A stretch of 10,070 nucleotides of DNA from Aquificaceae bacterium UBA2488 (lineage in GTDB: Bacteria; Aquificota; Aquificia; Aquificales; Aquificaceae): NCBI GenBank assembly GCA_002341805.1, contig DDOS01000072.1:3770-13839 (forward strand). Direction: 5' to 3'. Of the stretch, positions 7,598 to 10,070 are shown in pieces. A model generated the notes under the pieces. It was given only the letters and a program-made list of their open reading frames with translations. It did not search any database and was not told where the DNA came from. The first letter of the stretch is position 1. The number at the start of each line of letters is the position of its first letter. A program made the position numbers and the translations under genes.

Positions 7598-7854
7598 TCT
7601 ATGTCTATTTTGGTGGCTTTTCGTTTGGTCTCTTGCTTGGGTGCTGTTTTCTTCTCAAGTTTATTCACCTTATAATCTACCACAGCTTTTAGAGCTTTCC
7701 AAAAAGCCATTTCGGATATACGCATCTGCCTAACAACCTCTTCTCTTATCTCTTTTGGAGGTAGTACCATCCCAAAAAGCGCTTTAATAGCTTCTTCTCT
7801 CGCTGTATCTGCACTATCCTCAAAACTCTCTACCTTTAAATCTTCCTTTTCCAT
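7594..7854 (-). CDS. Small unrecognised helical protein, first gene of the minus operon
   Basis: I do not recognise this 86-residue protein. It has an acidic N-terminal third, a central stretch that looks amphipathic and helical (REEVVRQMRISEMAFWKA and onward), and a lysine-rich tail with KLEKK and KRKATK. There is no signal peptide, membrane span, cysteine pair or catalytic motif. I prefer the ATG at 7854 over the in-frame ATG at 7872. The upstream one lies inside the promoter, between the -35 and -10 boxes, and the predicted transcription start falls on the A of the 7854 ATG. Its stop overlaps the pheA start as ATGA, so it is cotranscribed and probably translationally coupled with pheA. The open frame, promoter and tight linkage support a real gene. 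A role with PheA or in nucleic-acid binding would be a guess. Confidence 0.72.
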   Translation of the reverse strand: MEKEDLKVESFEDSADTAREEAIKALFGMVLPPKEIREEVVRQMRISEMAFWKALKAVVDYKVNKLEKKTAPKQETKRKATKIDIE

Positions 7855-7860
7855 GATAAT

Positions 7861-7888
7861 ATTATATACCATGTACAGATTTTGACAA
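7861..7888 (-). promoter_or_regulatory. Sigma-70-type promoter of the minus operon (leaderless)
   Basis: On the minus strand the -35 box TTGTCA (7888-7883) is followed by a 16-bp spacer and a perfect -10 TATAAT (7866-7861). Six bases later is the A of an ATG at 7854, exactly where +1 is expected. It probably drives the whole run down to the GGDEF/EAL gene, since no other promoter-sized gap exists in that operon. Confidence 0.72.
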
Positions 7889-7901
7889 TGAGCTTCAAAT
7901 C

Positions 7902-7932
7902 TTAAGAATTATTTTAACTTTCATGATATAAT
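7902..7932 (+). promoter_or_regulatory. Extended -10 promoter of rplY-pth
   Basis: TGA plus TATAAT (7924-7932) is a perfect extended -10. A weak -35-like TTAAGA lies at 7902-7907 with a 19-bp spacer. The expected start is near 7939, giving a leader of about 29 bases. This promoter stands back to back with the minus-strand promoter in a 113-bp gap. An imperfect 14-bp palindrome centred on TCTTAAGA (7897-7910) lies between the two and could be an operator. Confidence 0.65.
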
Positions 7933-7951
7933 ATAAAGCTTGAAAACTTCT

Positions 7952-7959
7952 AAAAGGAG
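7952..7959 (+). promoter_or_regulatory. Ribosome binding site of rplY
   Basis: AAAAGGAG lies 8 bases before the ATG at 7968. It is a strong Shine-Dalgarno and fixes the start. Confidence 0.8.
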
Positions 7960-7967
7960 TAGCTGAT

Positions 7968-8558
7968 ATGAGAAGAATAAGTATTGAGCTTTTAAAAAGA
8001 GAACTTGGCAAGAAGAGTGAGATTAAGAACAGTAGGCGTCAAGGGCTTATACCAGTGGAAATATATGGTAAGGGCGTGCAAAATATACATGCTTATATAA
8101 AAGCCAAAGACTTAGCCTCTATGCCTCACGGAACCACATTCTTAATAGAAGCAAGCTTAAATGGCGAAACCCTGCCATGTCTTCTAAAGGAAATCCAATA
8201 TGGATGGCTTGGAGATAACCCTATACACGTAGAGCTTTACAACATATCCAATGTCAAAGAGACCGATGTGGAAGTACCACTTGAATTTGTAGGAACTCCA
8301 AAAGGTGTAGAGCTTGGTGGTACCTTAGAAATACACCTTCACAACATCGAGCTAAAAGTAAACCCAAGAGAGATTCCAGATAAGATAACCATAGACATAT
8401 CAGAGGTTGGCCTTGGTGGTGTTTTACACGTAAGAGATATAACAATACCATCTGGTTGCAAACTTATGGAAAATCCTGAGGAAGTGGTCTTAGTGGTAGC
8501 AGAGCCTGAAGAAGCCTCTGAAACCGAAGAAGTTGCTGAAGCAGTGGCCACCAAATGA
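7968..8558 (+). CDS. rplY: Ribosomal protein L25/TL5, general stress protein Ctc type
   Basis: Large-subunit protein that binds 5S rRNA; 196 residues, the long two-domain CTC/TL5 form rather than the short E. coli form of about 94. The N-terminal 5S-binding domain (about 1-92) shows SRRQGLIPVEIYGKG (22-36) and the KEIQY...PIHVELYNI strand (74-93). The C-terminal beta domain (about 95-178) shows VPLEFVGTPKGVELGGTLE, IPDKITIDISEVGLGG and HVRDITIPSG. A Glu-rich acidic tail (178-196) follows. The start is fixed by a strong ribosome binding site and an extended -10 promoter. The TGA overlaps the pth ATG (ATGA), a pairing of rplY/ctc with pth that is common in bacteria and links ribosome assembly to peptidyl-tRNA recycling. 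The family is confident. Confidence 0.95.
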   Translation: MRRISIELLKRELGKKSEIKNSRRQGLIPVEIYGKGVQNIHAYIKAKDLASMPHGTTFLIEASLNGETLPCLLKEIQYGWLGDNPIHVELYNISNVKETDVEVPLEFVGTPKGVELGGTLEIHLHNIELKVNPREIPDKITIDISEVGLGGVLHVRDITIPSGCKLMENPEEVVLVVAEPEEASETEEVAEAVATK

Positions 8559-9121
8559 TAAAAGCCTTAGTGGGCCTGGGTAATCCAGGCTCCAAATACA
8601 AAGACACAAAACACAATATCGGTTTTAAAGTAATAGACGATGTAATTTATAAGTTTAAATTGAAAAATTATGTCGAAAAATACATGTCGATAGTTTTTCA
8701 TATAAAAGATAAAGACATATACCTATTGAAACCTCAAACATTTATGAACAATTCTGGCATAGCCCTAAAACAATTTGTGGAAAAAACTAAGATAGAACCA
8801 CAAGATATACTAATTATATACGATGATATGGATTTAGAGATAGGTAGCATAAAACTAAAACCTAGCGGAGGATCTGGAGGCCATAACGGTGTAGAGTCCA
8901 TCATTAGAGAATTGAGGACCCAAGCTTTTCCAAGGCTAAGAGTAGGTGTTGGAAGACCGGCTTCTAAGGAGCAAGTGGTGGATTATGTGTTATCTTCTTT
9001 TGAGTACAAGGACTTAAATATCATAAAAAAAGCCATAGACAAGGCTTCAGATTGTGCCATAAGAACCATAGACGAACCATTGGAATCTGTAATGAATGTA
9101 TGCAATACAAAAATATCTTAA
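8555..9121 (+). CDS. pth: Pth, peptidyl-tRNA hydrolase
   Basis: Cleaves the ester bond of peptidyl-tRNAs that drop off ribosomes, recycling tRNA; cytoplasmic and normally essential. It has 188 residues, normal length. The catalytic set is intact: N10 in GLGNPG, H20 in KHNIGF, N65 in FMNNSG, D90 in the YDDMDL stretch and N111 in GGSGGHNG. The conserved RLRVGVGRP strand and the DYVLSSF segment follow. The ATG at 8555 overlaps the rplY stop as ATGA, so the two are almost certainly one transcript. Its last 22 bases overlap the start of the FlgO-like gene in another frame. Nothing unusual is seen. Confidence 0.97.
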   Translation: MIKALVGLGNPGSKYKDTKHNIGFKVIDDVIYKFKLKNYVEKYMSIVFHIKDKDIYLLKPQTFMNNSGIALKQFVEKTKIEPQDILIIYDDMDLEIGSIKLKPSGGSGGHNGVESIIRELRTQAFPRLRVGVGRPASKEQVVDYVLSSFEYKDLNIIKKAIDKASDCAIRTIDEPLESVMNVCNTKIS

Positions 9122-9672
9122 AAGCTCTGATACTTAGTTTTTTAGCTTTTAGCAACATAAACTGCTCAGCTGTTAAAAATACCATCACATACGAATCTTA
9201 TAAACTTGGTGTGGATAGAAAGCAAGCTCCTTTAAGCATATTAGCCAACAGAATGGCCGAAAATACTTGTCCAAGTTTTAAAGTTTATAACAAGGTTTAT
9301 ACGATACCAGTGGTGGCTGTAATGACTTATGTGGATTCTAACGATATCACATATACCTCTGCCCTTGGTAAAACCCTTACGGAGCTTTTTAAAGATGCCC
9401 TTGTAAGAAAGTGCCATGTTAGAATCATTGAAATAAATCTATCAAAATATGTAAGTGTAAATACTCATGGAGATATAGCATTGTCCTCTAATGTAAAAGA
9501 CTTAAGAAATAGATTTAATACATCCTATATATATCAAGGTATGTATACCCTAACAAGACATCAGCTCATTGTATATACAAGACTTATAAATCTACGCACT
9601 GGCAATATAGACAAAGCTTATACCGACGACATACCAGCAAACGATGAAATAAGAGAACTCCACGACAAATAA
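9100..9672 (+). CDS. FlgO-domain exported protein, possibly a lipoprotein
   Basis: A 190-residue exported protein. The first 22 residues have a short lysine-containing head and a hydrophobic core (ILKALILSFLAF), then SNINC. C22 could be lipidated, but the Asn before it is atypical of a lipobox; cleavage after CSA is an alternative. Residues about 45-180 fit the FlgO domain: PVVAVMTYVD (70-79), SALGKTLTELF (87-97), GDIALSSNVKDL (124-135), YIYQGMYT (143-150) and VYTRLINLRTG (158-168). In Vibrio, FlgO is an outer-membrane protein needed for sheathed-flagellum motility; family members elsewhere are mostly uncharacterised. I chose ATG 9100 because it begins the signal peptide; an in-frame ATG at 9052 would add 16 charged residues. 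It overlaps pth by 22 bp with no clear ribosome binding site. Export is confident; the FlgO match is recalled from pattern, not searched. Confidence 0.75.
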   Translation: MQYKNILKALILSFLAFSNINCSAVKNTITYESYKLGVDRKQAPLSILANRMAENTCPSFKVYNKVYTIPVVAVMTYVDSNDITYTSALGKTLTELFKDALVRKCHVRIIEINLSKYVSVNTHGDIALSSNVKDLRNRFNTSYIYQGMYTLTRHQLIVYTRLINLRTGNIDKAYTDDIPANDEIRELHDK

Positions 9673-9733
9673 TAAAACTTATGACTAAATATATTCTTTT
9701 CTAAGAGCCTTATACAAACATTGTAGTTTATGA

Positions 9734-9767
9734 ATCATGGCAGACTTGTTATCATGACAGACTTGTA
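9734..9767. repeat. Two tandem 17-bp direct repeats upstream of fabZ
   Basis: ATCATGGCAGACTTGTT is followed immediately by ATCATGACAGACTTGTA, differing at two positions. The first 16 bases differ by one G/A change. The 17-bp phase is about 1.6 helical turns. They end about 32 bp before the fabZ -10 element, an activator-like position. The preceding 17 bases (9717-9733) resemble the unit only weakly. A pair of regulator binding sites is the natural reading, but the regulator is unknown. Confidence 0.55.
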
Positions 9768-9798
9768 TTAAATCTATTAGCTTGACTCTATGTTTTTA

Positions 9799-9807
9799 TG
9801 ATAAAAT
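9799..9807 (+). promoter_or_regulatory. Extended -10 promoter of fabZ
   Basis: TGA plus TAAAAT resembles the rplY promoter (both read ATGATANAATAT). The expected start is near 9814, about 23 bases before the ATG. A TTGACT at 9782-9787 is too close to this -10 (14 bp) but would be 17 bp from an overlapping AATATT at 9805-9810, so two readings are possible. Confidence 0.5.
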
Positions 9808-9826
9808 ATTTAACTATCTTTATTTT

Positions 9827-9831
9827 GGAGG
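9827..9831 (+). promoter_or_regulatory. Ribosome binding site of fabZ
   Basis: GGAGG sits 5 bases before the ATG at 9837 and fixes the start. Confidence 0.8.
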
Positions 9832-9836
9832 TTTTT

Positions 9837-10070
9837 ATGGATATCCTCGAAATTATGAAAATATTGCCTCATAGGTATCCGATTTTGTTGGTGGATAAAA
9901 TATTGGAAATGGAACTAAATAAACATATAGTAGGTTTAAAAAATGTGTCCGCCAACGAACCTGTTTTTCAAGGACATTTTCCAAGCTATCCTTTAATGCC
10001 AGGAGTTTATATGCTTGAGGCGATGGCTCAAGTAGGTGGTATATTGATGATAAAAAGTCTTGGACTTGAA
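9837..10070 (+). CDS. fabZ: FabZ, 3-hydroxyacyl-ACP dehydratase (3' end outside window)
   Basis: Hot-dog-fold enzyme of type II fatty acid synthesis that dehydrates beta-hydroxyacyl-ACP to trans-2-enoyl-ACP in the cytoplasm. The first 78 residues are visible of a family usually near 145-150. Diagnostic motifs: [12 protein letters not shown] (9-20), [14 protein letters not shown] (44-57) with the catalytic His at 47, and LEAMAQVGG (60-68) with the catalytic Glu at 61. The frame is open to the window end. It has its own promoter and ribosome binding site, separated by a 164-bp gap from the FlgO-like gene, so it probably starts a new transcription unit. In many Gram-negative genomes fabZ is followed by lpxA; that cannot be seen here. 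Confidence 0.97.
   Translation, partial: MDILEIMKILPHRYPILLVDKILEMELNKHIVGLKNVSANEPVFQGHFPSYPLMPGVYMLEAMAQVGGILMIKSLGLE

Noticed and set aside
7855..7872. A start at 7872 for the small first gene of the minus operon.
   Set aside because: The ATG falls in the spacer between the -35 and -10 boxes of the predicted promoter, upstream of the expected transcription start.
9052..9099. A start at 9052 for the FlgO-like gene.
   Set aside because: It would put 16 charged and cysteine-bearing residues before the signal peptide and deepen the overlap with pth.
9673..9733. Possible terminator or small RNA between the FlgO-like gene and the tandem repeats.
   Set aside because: I see no stable stem, T tract or conserved RNA motif; it is AT-rich sequence with only chance 4-bp stems.

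Overview
The window reads as a compact, AT-rich bacterial genome. Codon use leans on ATA (Ile) and AGA/AGG (Arg), the proteins are rich in Lys, Glu and Ile, and almost every adjacent gene pair overlaps or nearly touches. The bacterial UvrA, TrmD, Pth, L25 and FabZ, together with a FlgO-like envelope/flagellar protein, point to a Gram-negative bacterium. Packing, base composition and the scattering of housekeeping genes among unrelated neighbours suggest Aquificota, perhaps Hydrogenobaculum-like. That placement is an inference from general impression, not from a search.

Left, plus strand (1-2559): the C-terminal two thirds of uvrA (excision repair), followed through an ATGA overlap by a YcgR-like PilZ protein, a predicted cyclic di-GMP receptor. 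Its 3' end overlaps by 29 bp the 3' end of the convergent operon.

Middle, minus strand (7854 down to 2531): a six-gene run with essentially no spacers. In transcription order it is a small unrecognised helical protein, pheA (chorismate mutase/prephenate dehydratase/ACT), an AtpI/AtpZ-like two-helix membrane protein, trmD (tRNA m1G37 methyltransferase), cheR (chemoreceptor methyltransferase, TTG start with a good ribosome binding site) and a GAF-PAS-GGDEF-EAL protein. In the last protein the cyclase motif is degenerate but the EAL phosphodiesterase residues are intact. The operon starts at a strong promoter whose predicted +1 coincides with an ATG, which suggests a leaderless message.

Right, plus strand (7968-10070): a divergent extended -10 promoter drives rplY (L25/Ctc), pth (peptidyl-tRNA hydrolase) and a FlgO-domain secreted protein. 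A 164-bp gap then holds two tandem 17-bp repeats and a second extended -10 promoter, followed by the start of fabZ (cut by the window end).

How it fits together: rplY-pth, trmD and pheA are translation and amino acid housekeeping genes. PilZ receptor, GGDEF*-EAL, CheR and FlgO-like protein form a scattered motility/surface theme. The most interesting arrangement is the cyclic di-GMP receptor and the probable cyclic di-GMP hydrolase encoded tail to tail with overlapping 3' ends. No RNA genes, CRISPR arrays, insertion sequences or phage genes were seen. No intergenic stretch exceeds 300 bases.
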